Shown here: in pieces, positions 24,108 through 31,828 of the stretch
Numbering within the stretch: the stretch's first letter is position 1
Layout: each line of letters starts with the position of its first letter
Assembly (NCBI RefSeq): GCF_012932495.1
Contig: NZ_JABCNG010000006.1
Span: 1 to 64,000 of the forward strand
Length of the DNA: 64,000 nucleotides
Source: Novosphingobium sp. SG919
Lineage (GTDB): Bacteria > Pseudomonadota > Alphaproteobacteria > Sphingomonadales > Sphingomonadaceae
Direction of reading: 5' to 3'
The notes under the pieces: generated by a model
Seen by the model: the letters and a program-made list of their open reading frames with translations, nothing else
The model's database searches: none
What the model was told of the DNA's origin: nothing
Made by a program: the position numbers and the translations under genes

Positions 24108-25178
24108 TTACAGCTTGAACCAGCGCTGCGCGTTGGTCTGGAAGAACTTTGCCTTGGTTTGCGGCGTCATGTCCATCGCATCCATCGCGCGCACTTCGTC
24201 GGCCACGTATTGATAGGGATAGTCCATGGCATACATCACCCGGTCCTCGCCCATCACCTCCTGGCAGAACTTGATCGCCGGCTCCCACGCCATGCCCGAA
24301 TTGGTAACCAGCACGTTGGAGCGCAGGTATTCGGCGATGGTCTTCTTGAGCGGCTTCATCCGCGCATAGCGCTGCGAACGCACCCCGGCCTGGTGCATGT
24401 AGTCCAGGCGATAGAGCCAGTAGGGCAGCGCTTCGCCCATGTGGCCCACCATGATCTGCAAGCTGGGATACTTGTCAAAGATGCCGATGGTGATCAGCCG
24501 CAGCAGGTGCATCCCGGTTTCGACGCCGAAACCAAAGATCGCGCCGTCAAGGCCGGCCTCCAGCATCGGCCCGATCATGGCATCGGGCGGGGTTGCCGGG
24601 TGGATGTACAGCGGCTGGTCCACTTCGACCAGGGCGCGGAAGATCGGATCGAAGAAATCCTCGTCCAGATAGCGGCCTTGCGTATGGCTGTTGATCTGGA
24701 TGCCCTTGAAGCCCAGTTCCTTGGCCCCGCGATGGATTTCGCGGGCGGACCATTCCGGATCCTGCGGCGCCACCGTGCCCAGCCCGATGAAGCGGTCGGG
24801 ATAGGTCTCGCACGCCTGGGCCAGCCGGTCGTTGGCGCGCGCGGCAATCGCCTTGGCCTCGTCCAGGTTGGTCAAGGGCTGCACGCCGGGCGATGTCAGC
24901 GCCAGGATCGCCTTGTCGATGCCGGTGGCATCCATGTCGGCAATGCGCCTCGGCCCCAAGTCGAGCAGCCGCTCCATGATCTGCACCGCCCGCTCCGACG
25001 GCGATTGCGCATAAAAGCCCCAGAGCGAGACCATGCCCTTGTCTGCCTCGCCATCGCGGATCATGCGCAAATAGGCATCGACCTGTTCCTGCGTGGCAAA
25101 GGCTTCTTCGGTGGCGATGCGCAAGTATCCTTGCGCGCCACCTGTTTTCAGATCGCCGGTCTTGAGTTCCTGGGTCAT
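24108..25178 (-). CDS. ligW: 5-carboxyvanillate decarboxylase
   Basis: A 356-aa amidohydrolase-superfamily decarboxylase. LigW removes the 5-carboxyl group of 5-carboxyvanillate to give vanillate, a step in biphenyl (5,5'-dehydrodivanillate) and phenylcoumaran lignin catabolism. The sequence follows LigW closely: the metal-site start RIATEEAF (Glu24/25), the INSHTQGRYLDE loop, LYIHPATPP, IMVGHMGEALPYW and AMDYPYQY supply the His and Asp ligands. LigW enzymes use Mn2+ and need no organic cofactor. ATG at 25178 follows AGGAGAGG. In operon with NmrA and MFS genes, downstream of a DUF2490 protein and an aldehyde dehydrogenase that might make its substrate. Confidence 0.92.
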   Translation of the reverse strand: MTQELKTGDLKTGGAQGYLRIATEEAFATQEQVDAYLRMIRDGEADKGMVSLWGFYAQSPSERAVQIMERLLDLGPRRIADMDATGIDKAILALTSPGVQPLTNLDEAKAIAARANDRLAQACETYPDRFIGLGTVAPQDPEWSAREIHRGAKELGFKGIQINSHTQGRYLDEDFFDPIFRALVEVDQPLYIHPATPPDAMIGPMLEAGLDGAIFGFGVETGMHLLRLITIGIFDKYPSLQIMVGHMGEALPYWLYRLDYMHQAGVRSQRYARMKPLKKTIAEYLRSNVLVTNSGMAWEPAIKFCQEVMGEDRVMYAMDYPYQYVADEVRAMDAMDMTPQTKAKFFQTNAQRWFKL

Positions 25179-25215
25179 GCGGGCCTCTCCTGGTTATGGG
25201 CCAGCCCGCGCGCGA

Positions 25216-25902
25216 TCACCTGCGGATCATCAGCGACAGGCTGGCAATGTGATTCATCCGGTCTTCGCGCGCCGGGCGGGACACGTATTGGCCCGAGTAG
25301 CCGGCCTCCACGCTGATCCCCTTCGCCAGCGGCACGGCCAGGCCGGCAAAGCCGCGCAACTGGTCGAAGCCCGATTTCTGGCCCCACCCGGTGCGGTTGA
25401 GGCCCACGAACGGCTCGGCCCAGACCACCGCCTGCGGCGTGCCCGGTTTGCCCAGCGGCACGTCCAGGCGCACCAGTTGGCGCAGGCGCCAGCCGGTGCC
25501 GCCCTGCCCTTCCAGCATGCGTTGTTCCAGACGCGTGCGCCCTGTCAGCGTCGGGCGTGTCGTGCCATTGCCTGCCCCGTCGCCAAAGGCGCGCCAGGTC
25601 ACCTGCTCGAACACGCGATGCTCGTGGGTCACCCGGCCGCCCAGCGGATCCGTGCGGATATAGCCATAGCCGCCCCACACCGTGGTCGATCGATCCAGCT
25701 TCACCCCCAGCGCGCCGCGCGCAATCGCCTGGCCGGCGCGCTCGGCATCGTCGGTCAGGCGCAGTTGCAGGTCGGTGAACAGCACCAGGTCCTGGTTCAG
25801 GTTGAGAAACGATTGCTGCGCCAGCCAAACTTGCGCGTCGTCCTCCGCGGCCAGCGCGGGGGTGGCGGCCAGCATCAGGGCAAAGGCAGAAAGACGGCGC
25901 AT
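25216..25902 (-). CDS. DUF2490 outer membrane protein
   Basis: A 228-aa protein with a signal peptide (cleavage near ALA-AE) and alternating amphipathic strands ending in a charged RR tail, typical of the DUF2490 beta-barrel family. WLAQQSFLNLNQDLVLFTDLQLR opens the barrel and WAEPFVGLNRTGWGQKSGFDQLRGFAGLAVPL is the family-typical end region. The role is unknown; an outer membrane pore is possible. It is 37 bp upstream of ligW on the same strand, so it may help in uptake of aromatic substrates, though DUF2490 genes also occur elsewhere. Confidence 0.78.
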   Translation of the reverse strand: MRRLSAFALMLAATPALAAEDDAQVWLAQQSFLNLNQDLVLFTDLQLRLTDDAERAGQAIARGALGVKLDRSTTVWGGYGYIRTDPLGGRVTHEHRVFEQVTWRAFGDGAGNGTTRPTLTGRTRLEQRMLEGQGGTGWRLRQLVRLDVPLGKPGTPQAVVWAEPFVGLNRTGWGQKSGFDQLRGFAGLAVPLAKGISVEAGYSGQYVSRPAREDRMNHIASLSLMIRR

Positions 25903-26010
25903 GGGGCACTCCGGCAGGAAGGGGGTAAACCCGCCCCGCTATGCCTCTTGCTTTGCCACAGTGTTGCCCAGCCATGACGTTGCGTATGACTGGGCACATG
26001 ACGGGGCGCA

Positions 26011-27447
26011 TCAGGCTTCGTGCACGGTCTTGGTCACCAGGCACGCCATCAGGCCCTCGGGCCCATCCTCGTGCCCGTGGCCCGACCATTTCACCCCGCC
26101 AAAGGGCGCATCCGCCCCGCCGATCATCGTGGTGTTGATGCCCAGCATCCCGGTTTCCACTTCGGCCGCGACGCGGGCACGCGTGGCGTGGCCCTGGCAC
26201 CAGGCATAGGCCGCCAGGCCATAGGGCAGGCGGTTGGCTTCCGCGATCATCGCATCGGCATCGGCAAAGCGGTTGATCAGCGCCACCGGGCCGAACGGCT
26301 CCTCGTTCATGATCGCGGCATCGAGCGGAATGTCGGACAGCACGGTAGGCGCAAAGAAGAACCCGGCATTGCCGATCCGCTCTCCCCCGGTGTGCAGCCG
26401 TGCGCCGCGCGCACGCGCATCGCCGATCAGCCGCTCCATCGCTTCGGGCCGGCGCGGGTTGGCCATCGGCCCCATCTGCACGCCTTCGTCCAGCCCGTTG
26501 CCCACGCGCACCTGGGCGGCGCGCGCGGCAAAGCCATCGCGAAACGCCTCGAACACCGGCTCTTCCACGATGAAGCGCGTGGGGCTGACGCAGACCTGCC
26601 CGGCGTTGCGATACTTGTGCGCCACGGCGGTTTCGATCGCGCGGTCGAGATCGGCATCGGCAAAGACCAGCACCGGGCCATGGCCGCCCAGTTCCATCGT
26701 GGTGCGCTTCATGTCATCGGCCGCCAGCTTGGCCAGATGCTGGCCCACCTGGGTCGATCCGGTGAAGGACAGCTTGCGGATCACCGGGCTGCCCAACAAG
26801 TGCCGGCTCACTTGATCGGGCACGCCGAACACCGCCTGGGCCACTTGCGGCGGCAACCCGGCGTCGAGCAGGCATTGCAGCACGCCCAGCGCGCTGGCCG
26901 GGGTTTCCTCCGCCGCTTTCAGGATCACCGAACAGCCCGCCGCCACTGGCGCGCCCAGCTTGCGCCCGGGGTTGCCCAGCGGGAAGTTCCACGGCGCAAA
27001 GGCCGCCACCGGCCCCACCGACTCGTGCGTCACGGTCGATCGCATGCCGGTGGGTCGCACCAGCGCGCGGCCATAGATGCGCTGCACTTCCCCGGCATAG
27101 AACTGGAACAGGCCCACGTTCATCAAGACTTCGATCCGCGCCTCGGCCAGGGTCTTGCCCTGTTCCAGCGTGGCCACGCGGGCGAGGTCTTCCTGCCGCT
27201 CCAGCATCAGCCGCGCCGCGCCATTGAGAACGGCGGCGCGCTGCTGCGGGGTGGACTTGCGCCACAGGGCAAAACCCTGGGCGGCCGCCTCCAGCGCGGC
27301 ATCGAGGTCTGCGGCGTCGGCCAGCGGCAATTCGCCCAGCACGGCGCCGGTGGCCGGGTTGACCACGGCATGGGTGCGCCGCCCACCCCCGCTCACGCGC
27401 TGGCCGTTGATGATCATGCAAAGCGAGGGATAGGCGGTTGTCGTCAT
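26011..27447 (-). CDS. NAD(P)-dependent aldehyde dehydrogenase
   Basis: A 478-aa class I/II-like aldehyde dehydrogenase. Catalytic Cys is in NAGQVCVSPTRF, the general base Glu in MELGGHGP, and the cofactor site in FTGSTQVG plus AFAPWNFPLG. It aligns best with succinate-semialdehyde-type enzymes, but the neighbours (ligW, stilbene dioxygenase, SnoaL protein) suggest an aromatic aldehyde such as vanillin, 5-carboxyvanillin or a formyl-ferulate. ATG at 27447; the frame extends a few codons further with no ribosome site. It starts 11 bases after the SnoaL stop and is cotranscribed with it. Confidence 0.88.
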   Translation of the reverse strand: MTTTAYPSLCMIINGQRVSGGGRRTHAVVNPATGAVLGELPLADAADLDAALEAAAQGFALWRKSTPQQRAAVLNGAARLMLERQEDLARVATLEQGKTLAEARIEVLMNVGLFQFYAGEVQRIYGRALVRPTGMRSTVTHESVGPVAAFAPWNFPLGNPGRKLGAPVAAGCSVILKAAEETPASALGVLQCLLDAGLPPQVAQAVFGVPDQVSRHLLGSPVIRKLSFTGSTQVGQHLAKLAADDMKRTTMELGGHGPVLVFADADLDRAIETAVAHKYRNAGQVCVSPTRFIVEEPVFEAFRDGFAARAAQVRVGNGLDEGVQMGPMANPRRPEAMERLIGDARARGARLHTGGERIGNAGFFFAPTVLSDIPLDAAIMNEEPFGPVALINRFADADAMIAEANRLPYGLAAYAWCQGHATRARVAAEVETGMLGINTTMIGGADAPFGGVKWSGHGHEDGPEGLMACLVTKTVHEA

Positions 27448-27457
27448 GGTCGGTGGC

Positions 27458-28213
27458 TTACTTCGCAGCGATGGCGGCATCGTGATCGAGGTCGCGCTGC
27501 AGGCGCTGCGCTTCGATCGGCTTGCCGGTGATCGGATGGTTCATGTGGAACGGGGTGATCTTGTGGGTGGGCCACAACCAGTGGCCTTCCAGCAGTTCAT
27601 CCGGCCCCGTGGGATCGGTGGGATAAGTCACCTTGGGGAACGGCACGTATTCGGGCGGGGTATTGGCCCAGCCGCTTTCAAAGTCGCCGTGCCAGATCGG
27701 CATGTAGTTCAGGATATGGATGTGCCACTTGCCGTCCACCTTCTTGTAGGTGTTCTCGTAAATGCCACCTTCCCACCACTGCCGGGCCTTGAGGTGCGGC
27801 GCATCGCCCTCGAAATCCTTGTGGCGCCCGGCCTGCATCATCGAGCGCGCACGCGCCAGCGCGGTCACGCCGTCAGGCTGGATGTCGATGATGTCCTGCA
27901 ACTGCGGATGGTCGAGCAGGAAGCCATCGATCGGGCCGTTGTTGCCATAGGTGAAGCGCTTCTGGAACCGCTCCACATAGAGCCGGCGAATGCCTTCCTT
28001 GCCTTTCCAGGTGCCGCCGAAGAAGCGCACTTCGCCATCCGGGGTGAACAGGTCCACCGTCTCGTTATAAAGGCACTTGTCGATCAGGTAGCCATAGAGG
28101 TGCTGCAGCTTGCGCACGTCCAGTTCATCTTCGCGCACGGTCAGCCGCGCTTCCACTTGCGCCAGTTTTTCCTCCAGCGCGGCAATACGATCGCTTCCGG
28201 TTTCGCCCGTCAT
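27458..28213 (-). CDS. SnoaL-like domain protein with coiled-coil N-terminus
   Basis: A 251-aa protein. The first ~35 residues are a charged heptad helix (IAALEEKLAQVEARLTVRE), followed by a SnoaL/NTF2-like cone-fold domain: LQHLYGYLIDKCLYNETVDLFTPDGEVRFFG and, later, WWEGGIYENTYKKVDGKWHIHILNYMP. Family members act as small hydrolases, isomerases or dehydratases on cyclic or aromatic compounds, and many appear in aromatic clusters with unknown substrates. ATG at 28213 has GGAG five bases upstream. A strong palindrome (28227-28245) overlaps its promoter. It is first in an operon with the aldehyde dehydrogenase. Confidence 0.82.
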   Translation of the reverse strand: MTGETGSDRIAALEEKLAQVEARLTVREDELDVRKLQHLYGYLIDKCLYNETVDLFTPDGEVRFFGGTWKGKEGIRRLYVERFQKRFTYGNNGPIDGFLLDHPQLQDIIDIQPDGVTALARARSMMQAGRHKDFEGDAPHLKARQWWEGGIYENTYKKVDGKWHIHILNYMPIWHGDFESGWANTPPEYVPFPKVTYPTDPTGPDELLEGHWLWPTHKITPFHMNHPITGKPIEAQRLQRDLDHDAAIAAK

Positions 28214-28226
28214 CACTCTCTCCACT

Positions 28227-28245
28227 TTGTTTGTCTAACTAACAA
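28227..28245 (-). promoter_or_regulatory. Putative MarR-type operator upstream of the SnoaL-ALDH operon
   Basis: TTGTTTG-TCTAA-CTAACAA: 7-bp arms and 5-bp spacer. On the minus strand it reads TTGTTAG-TTAGA-CAAACAA; the left arm is identical to that of the sites at 19465 and 29787, and the right arm differs by one base from CATACAA. It lies 14 bases before the SnoaL start, where binding would block transcription or initiation. Confidence 0.6.
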
Positions 28246-28267
28246 ATTGCGGATCGGGACCGGGCTG

Positions 28268-29716
28268 TCAACGCCCTTGCGCCTCGAGGCGGGCCACTTC
28301 CTCGCGATAGGGGCGGATGGCCAGGATCATGCTGATCGTCGCGATCGGCAGCAGGGCGGCGGCGGTGATCACCAGCGCCTTCCACAGCTGCGCTTCCACG
28401 CCCACGATGCGCTGCGCCACAACGCCCACCACAAAGCTGCCCATCGCACCGAAAAAGGTGAACATGAACAGATAGATCGCTGTTACCTGCCCGCGCATTT
28501 CATTGGGCGCGATGCGCTGGATCGCGGCGTTCTGCGGCACGGCCCCAGCCAGGCCGAACATGCCGCTCAGCGCCATGACCGCCAGGCTCGTCTCGCCCGT
28601 GGGCATCAGCGGTGACACGATCGCGCAGACCGTGACCAGGCCGAACAGAATCGCCGCGCAACGCACGTTGGCATCCTTGTGGCGCTTGGCCATCCATTCC
28701 ACGAACACGCCGCCCAGGAACACGCCCAGCAACGAGCTGACCAGCAGCATCGGGGCCATGACCATGCCGATCCGCCCTTCGTCCCAGCCATACGTGCGGA
28801 TCATGAACGGCACCCGCCAGAACGCCAGGCCGAACGTCTCGACCGCCGCCAGCGCCAGCCCCAGGAACAGCGGATAATAGACCCGCCCGCGCGCATGGAT
28901 CGCACGCATGGCATCAAGCCCGGTGAACGCCAGGATGCGCCGCCCCAGACCGGGGCGTTCCAGGTCTGCCCCGCGGCTGGCGGCCGGCGCCAGGCCCCGC
29001 CGCGCCGGCTCGCGAATCGCCAGCAGCAGCAGCGCCGCCACCAGCCCGAGCGCGGCCTGCCCCAGCAGGATCAGCTGCCAGGAATGCACGTGCAGGCCCA
29101 GCACCACCGGATCGGACACGCCCGCCAGCCACACGATCAGCTTGCCGCCCAGCGCCACGCCCACCGTGGTCCCGCCGATGAAGCCCAGTTGCAGCACGGC
29201 AAAGGCGCGCGTGATCTTTCGTGGTGGGAAGAAATCGGCCAGCAGCGAATAGGATGCCGGCGCATGCGCCGATCCGCCCGCGCCCAGGAACATGCGCGTG
29301 CCCACGAACTGGCCAAAGCCCTGGGCCAGCCCGCCCAGCGCCATGATCGTGCCGGTGGCCAGCATGCCCCCCGCCAGCACCAGCCGCCGGGGATAGACAT
29401 CGGCCAGTCGCGCCAGCGGAATGCCCACCACCACGAAAAAGATCACGCTGGCCGGCCCACCCAGAAAGCCGAGCTGTTCGTCGCTCAGCCCGAAGTCCAG
29501 CTTGATGCGCTGGGCCAGCATGCCGAACACCGTCTGGTCGAAGAAATTGAGGAACGTGGCCAGCACGATGGCAAAGAGCGCGAACCACGCCGCCCCTGCC
29601 GAAGGCCAGCTTCGTGCGTCGGTTCCGCCGCCCGGCGCGCCTTGCGCCGCATCGGCTTCTGCCTGAATCGCCGCCACCCCGTCATCAGGTAGCGTCGGCG
29701 CCATTGCACCTGCCAT
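28268..29716 (-). CDS. MFS transporter
   Basis: A 482-aa, 12-helix MFS permease with a 35-residue Ala/Gly/Pro-rich cytosolic N-tail. LNFFDQTVFGMLAQRIKLDFGLSDEQLGFLGG and PLARLADVYPRRLVLAG are the helix 1-3 signatures of the spinster-like carriers. Substrate unknown; the flanking genes make a lignin-derived aromatic compound likely. The ATG at 29716 has GGAG eight bases upstream. It is divergent from the SDR pair with a shared operator in between, and codirectional with the SnoaL-ALDH operon that follows 55 bp later under its own operator. Confidence 0.82.
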   Translation of the reverse strand: MAGAMAPTLPDDGVAAIQAEADAAQGAPGGGTDARSWPSAGAAWFALFAIVLATFLNFFDQTVFGMLAQRIKLDFGLSDEQLGFLGGPASVIFFVVVGIPLARLADVYPRRLVLAGGMLATGTIMALGGLAQGFGQFVGTRMFLGAGGSAHAPASYSLLADFFPPRKITRAFAVLQLGFIGGTTVGVALGGKLIVWLAGVSDPVVLGLHVHSWQLILLGQAALGLVAALLLLAIREPARRGLAPAASRGADLERPGLGRRILAFTGLDAMRAIHARGRVYYPLFLGLALAAVETFGLAFWRVPFMIRTYGWDEGRIGMVMAPMLLVSSLLGVFLGGVFVEWMAKRHKDANVRCAAILFGLVTVCAIVSPLMPTGETSLAVMALSGMFGLAGAVPQNAAIQRIAPNEMRGQVTAIYLFMFTFFGAMGSFVVGVVAQRIVGVEAQLWKALVITAAALLPIATISMILAIRPYREEVARLEAQGR

Positions 29717-29786
29717 CGCTTGTCTCCTCTCCCGGCCGGCCCCTGTTTGACACAGAGCTTGAATCGGGGCCTTTTGATCCGGTGCA

Positions 29787-29805
29787 TTGTTAGTCTTGCA
29801 TACAA
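29787..29805. promoter_or_regulatory. Putative MarR-type operator between MFS and SDR genes
   Basis: TTGTTAG-TCTTG-CATACAA. Both arms are identical to those of the site between marR and the stilbene dioxygenase; only the 5-bp spacer differs. It sits between a minus-strand MFS gene and two plus-strand SDR genes, so a single bound dimer could control both directions. Confidence 0.65.
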
Positions 29806-29905
29806 TTCCCAGGTAGTGAATAGGTAAGGCGAAAAACAGATTCCGCGCCGCAGCCGGCGCCGGTCATCATAACAAACGTTACATCGAAACAATCGGAGAG
29901 GAAGC

Positions 29906-30853
29906 ATGCAGAATCTTGCGGGCAAGACGGCACTCGTCACCGGGGGGGCCAGCGGCATCGGCCTGGGCATTGCCAAGGCGCTGCTTGGCGCGGGCATGAA
30001 CGTGGCCATCGCCGACATTCGCGACGATCACCTGGCCGAGGGCGGCGCCGAACTGGCGCAAGGGACCGATGGCGCCACCGATCGCATCCTGGCGCTCAAG
30101 CTCGATGTCACCAACCGCGCGAATTATGCCGAGGTGGCCGACGCGATCGAGGCGCGCTTTGGCAAGATCCACCTGCTGGTCAACAATGCCGGCGTGGCCG
30201 TGGTCGGCCCCACCGACCTTGCCACCTTTGCCGATTGGGACTGGGTCATGGGGGTGAACCTGGGCGGCACGATCAACGGCATCGTCACCGTGCTGCCGCG
30301 CATCCTCGCCCATGGCGAAGGCGGCCATATCGTCAACACCGCGTCGATGTCCGCGCTGGTGCCCGCAGCCGCCACCACGATCTATTCCTCGGGCAAGGCC
30401 GCCGTCACCTCGATGATGGAATGCATGCGCCCCGAACTCGAACCGCGTGGCGTGATCTGCTCGGCCTTTTGCCCCGGCGCCGTGCAGTCCAACATTGCCG
30501 AAGCGGGCAAGACGCGCCCCGCAGACCTGGCCGAAACCGGCTATGCCGAAGCCGACAAGCGGCGCCAGGCCGGGGGCAATTTCTCGCACCTCTACCAGAC
30601 CAAGGAAGAAGTCGGCCAGCGCGTGCTCGAAGGCATCCTGAACGACGAACTCTACATCCTCACCCATTCCGAATTCCTGGTGGGCGTGCGCGAGCGCGGT
30701 GAAGCGACCACGGCCGCGGTGCAAACCCACCTGCCGGAAAACCCGGAATACAAGCAGACCTTTGCCATGCTGTTCCGCAACCCGGCGATCACCGCCGAAA
30801 TCGAACGGCAAAACGCGCTCAAGGCCGCGCGCACCGAAAAGACGCCGGCCTGA
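29906..30853 (+). CDS. SDR dehydrogenase related to Lig C-alpha dehydrogenases
   Basis: A 315-aa classical short-chain dehydrogenase. TGGASGIG nucleotide site, NNAG motif, catalytic Ser in NTASMSA and YSSGK (the YxxxK pair) are all present. The C-terminal part is longer than in typical 250-aa SDRs, as in LigD/LigL/LigN/LigO, which oxidise the C-alpha alcohol of lignin beta-aryl ethers using NAD+. That substrate is an inference from length, sequence pattern and neighbourhood. ATG at 29906 has GGAGAGG upstream. A second SDR follows 20 bp later. Likely controlled by the operator at 29787. Confidence 0.85.
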   Translation: MQNLAGKTALVTGGASGIGLGIAKALLGAGMNVAIADIRDDHLAEGGAELAQGTDGATDRILALKLDVTNRANYAEVADAIEARFGKIHLLVNNAGVAVVGPTDLATFADWDWVMGVNLGGTINGIVTVLPRILAHGEGGHIVNTASMSALVPAAATTIYSSGKAAVTSMMECMRPELEPRGVICSAFCPGAVQSNIAEAGKTRPADLAETGYAEADKRRQAGGNFSHLYQTKEEVGQRVLEGILNDELYILTHSEFLVGVRERGEATTAAVQTHLPENPEYKQTFAMLFRNPAITAEIERQNALKAARTEKTPA

Positions 30854-30873
30854 CCGGAAGGAGAGGAAAGACC

Positions 30874-31794
30874 ATGAAGGATTTTGCCGGCCGCACGGCC
30901 TTTGTCACCGGCGGCGCCAATGGCGTCGGCATCGGCCTCGTCCGCCAGTTGCTCAACGAAGGCTGCAAGGTGGCGATTGCCGACATTCGCCAGGATTCGA
31001 TCGACAAGGCCCTGGCCAGCCTCGACAATCGCGAAGTCATGGGCGTGCAGCTCGACGTATCGAGCCGCGAGGCGTTCCGCGATGCGGCCGACCGGGTGGA
31101 GGCCGAATTCGGCCCGGTCTCGCTCTTGTTCAACAACGCCGGGGTGAACCTTTTCCAGCCGATCGAGGAATCGAGCTATGACGACTGGGACTGGCTGCTC
31201 GGCGTCAATCTCCACGGCGTGATCAACGGCGTGATGACGTTCGTTCCGCGCATGGTGGAACGGGTGAAGGCCGGCACGCAAAAAGGCGGGCACATCACCA
31301 ACACCGCCTCGATGGCCGCATTCCTCGCCGCCGGAACGCCGGGCATCTACAACACCACCAAGTTCGCCGTGCGCGGTCTTTCGGAATCGCTGCACTATTC
31401 CCTGCTGCAATATGGCATCGGAGTGTCGGTGCTGTGCCCCGGCCTCGTCAAAAGCTATATCTATGCCAGCGACGCGATCCGCCCCGATGGGTTGAAAGCG
31501 GGGGCCAAGCCGGTGAACCAGGAAGCGGTGGAGCGCCTGGCCGGCGTGCACGAATTCGGCATGGAGCCGGACGTGATCGCGCAGCGCACGCTTGACGCCA
31601 TGCGCGAAAATCGCCTGCACATCTTCTCGCACCCCGATCACAAGGAAGAGATGCGCGAGATCTTCGACGAGATCATCGACGAATACCGCGACTATCCCAA
31701 GGACAACGGCCACGACCAGCGCGTCGCCTTCGAGGGCTTTCGTCGCGACATGTTTGCCAAGGCGCGCGCCGCCTCCCGCGCGTCGGATTTCTGA
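30874..31794 (+). CDS. Second SDR dehydrogenase, LigD/LigL-like
   Basis: A 306-aa classical SDR, also with an extended C-terminus. TGGANGVG cofactor motif, NNAG, SYDDWDWLLGVNLHGVINGVMTFVPRM (a stretch very like LigD), the Ser in NTASMAA and YNTTK as catalytic YxxxK. It may be a C-alpha dehydrogenase of the opposite stereospecificity to the first gene, as LigD and LigL/N split the work in SYK-6; that is a hypothesis. The ATG is 20 bp after the first SDR with AGGAGAGG. The gene ends at a strong hairpin before the convergent E2 gene. Confidence 0.85.
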   Translation: MKDFAGRTAFVTGGANGVGIGLVRQLLNEGCKVAIADIRQDSIDKALASLDNREVMGVQLDVSSREAFRDAADRVEAEFGPVSLLFNNAGVNLFQPIEESSYDDWDWLLGVNLHGVINGVMTFVPRMVERVKAGTQKGGHITNTASMAAFLAAGTPGIYNTTKFAVRGLSESLHYSLLQYGIGVSVLCPGLVKSYIYASDAIRPDGLKAGAKPVNQEAVERLAGVHEFGMEPDVIAQRTLDAMRENRLHIFSHPDHKEEMREIFDEIIDEYRDYPKDNGHDQRVAFEGFRRDMFAKARAASRASDF

Positions 31795-31800
31795 ATGGGT

Positions 31801-31826
31801 GCGGGGAGCGCAACCGCGCTCCCCGC
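31801..31826. terminator. Bidirectional hairpin between SDR and E2 genes
   Basis: A perfect 11-bp stem, GCGGGGAGCGC and GCGCTCCCCGC, closes a 4-base loop AACC. It is only a few bases after the SDR stop and just before the end of the convergent E2 gene. No T-run follows in either direction, but the stem is strong and well placed to end both transcripts. Confidence 0.7.
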
Positions 31827-31828
31827 CA

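Noticed and set aside
25965..25996. TGCCCAG/CTGGGCA inverted repeat before the DUF2490 gene as an operator
   Set aside because: Arms are short and unlike the other operators; it may just be a weak hairpin after the aldehyde dehydrogenase gene.
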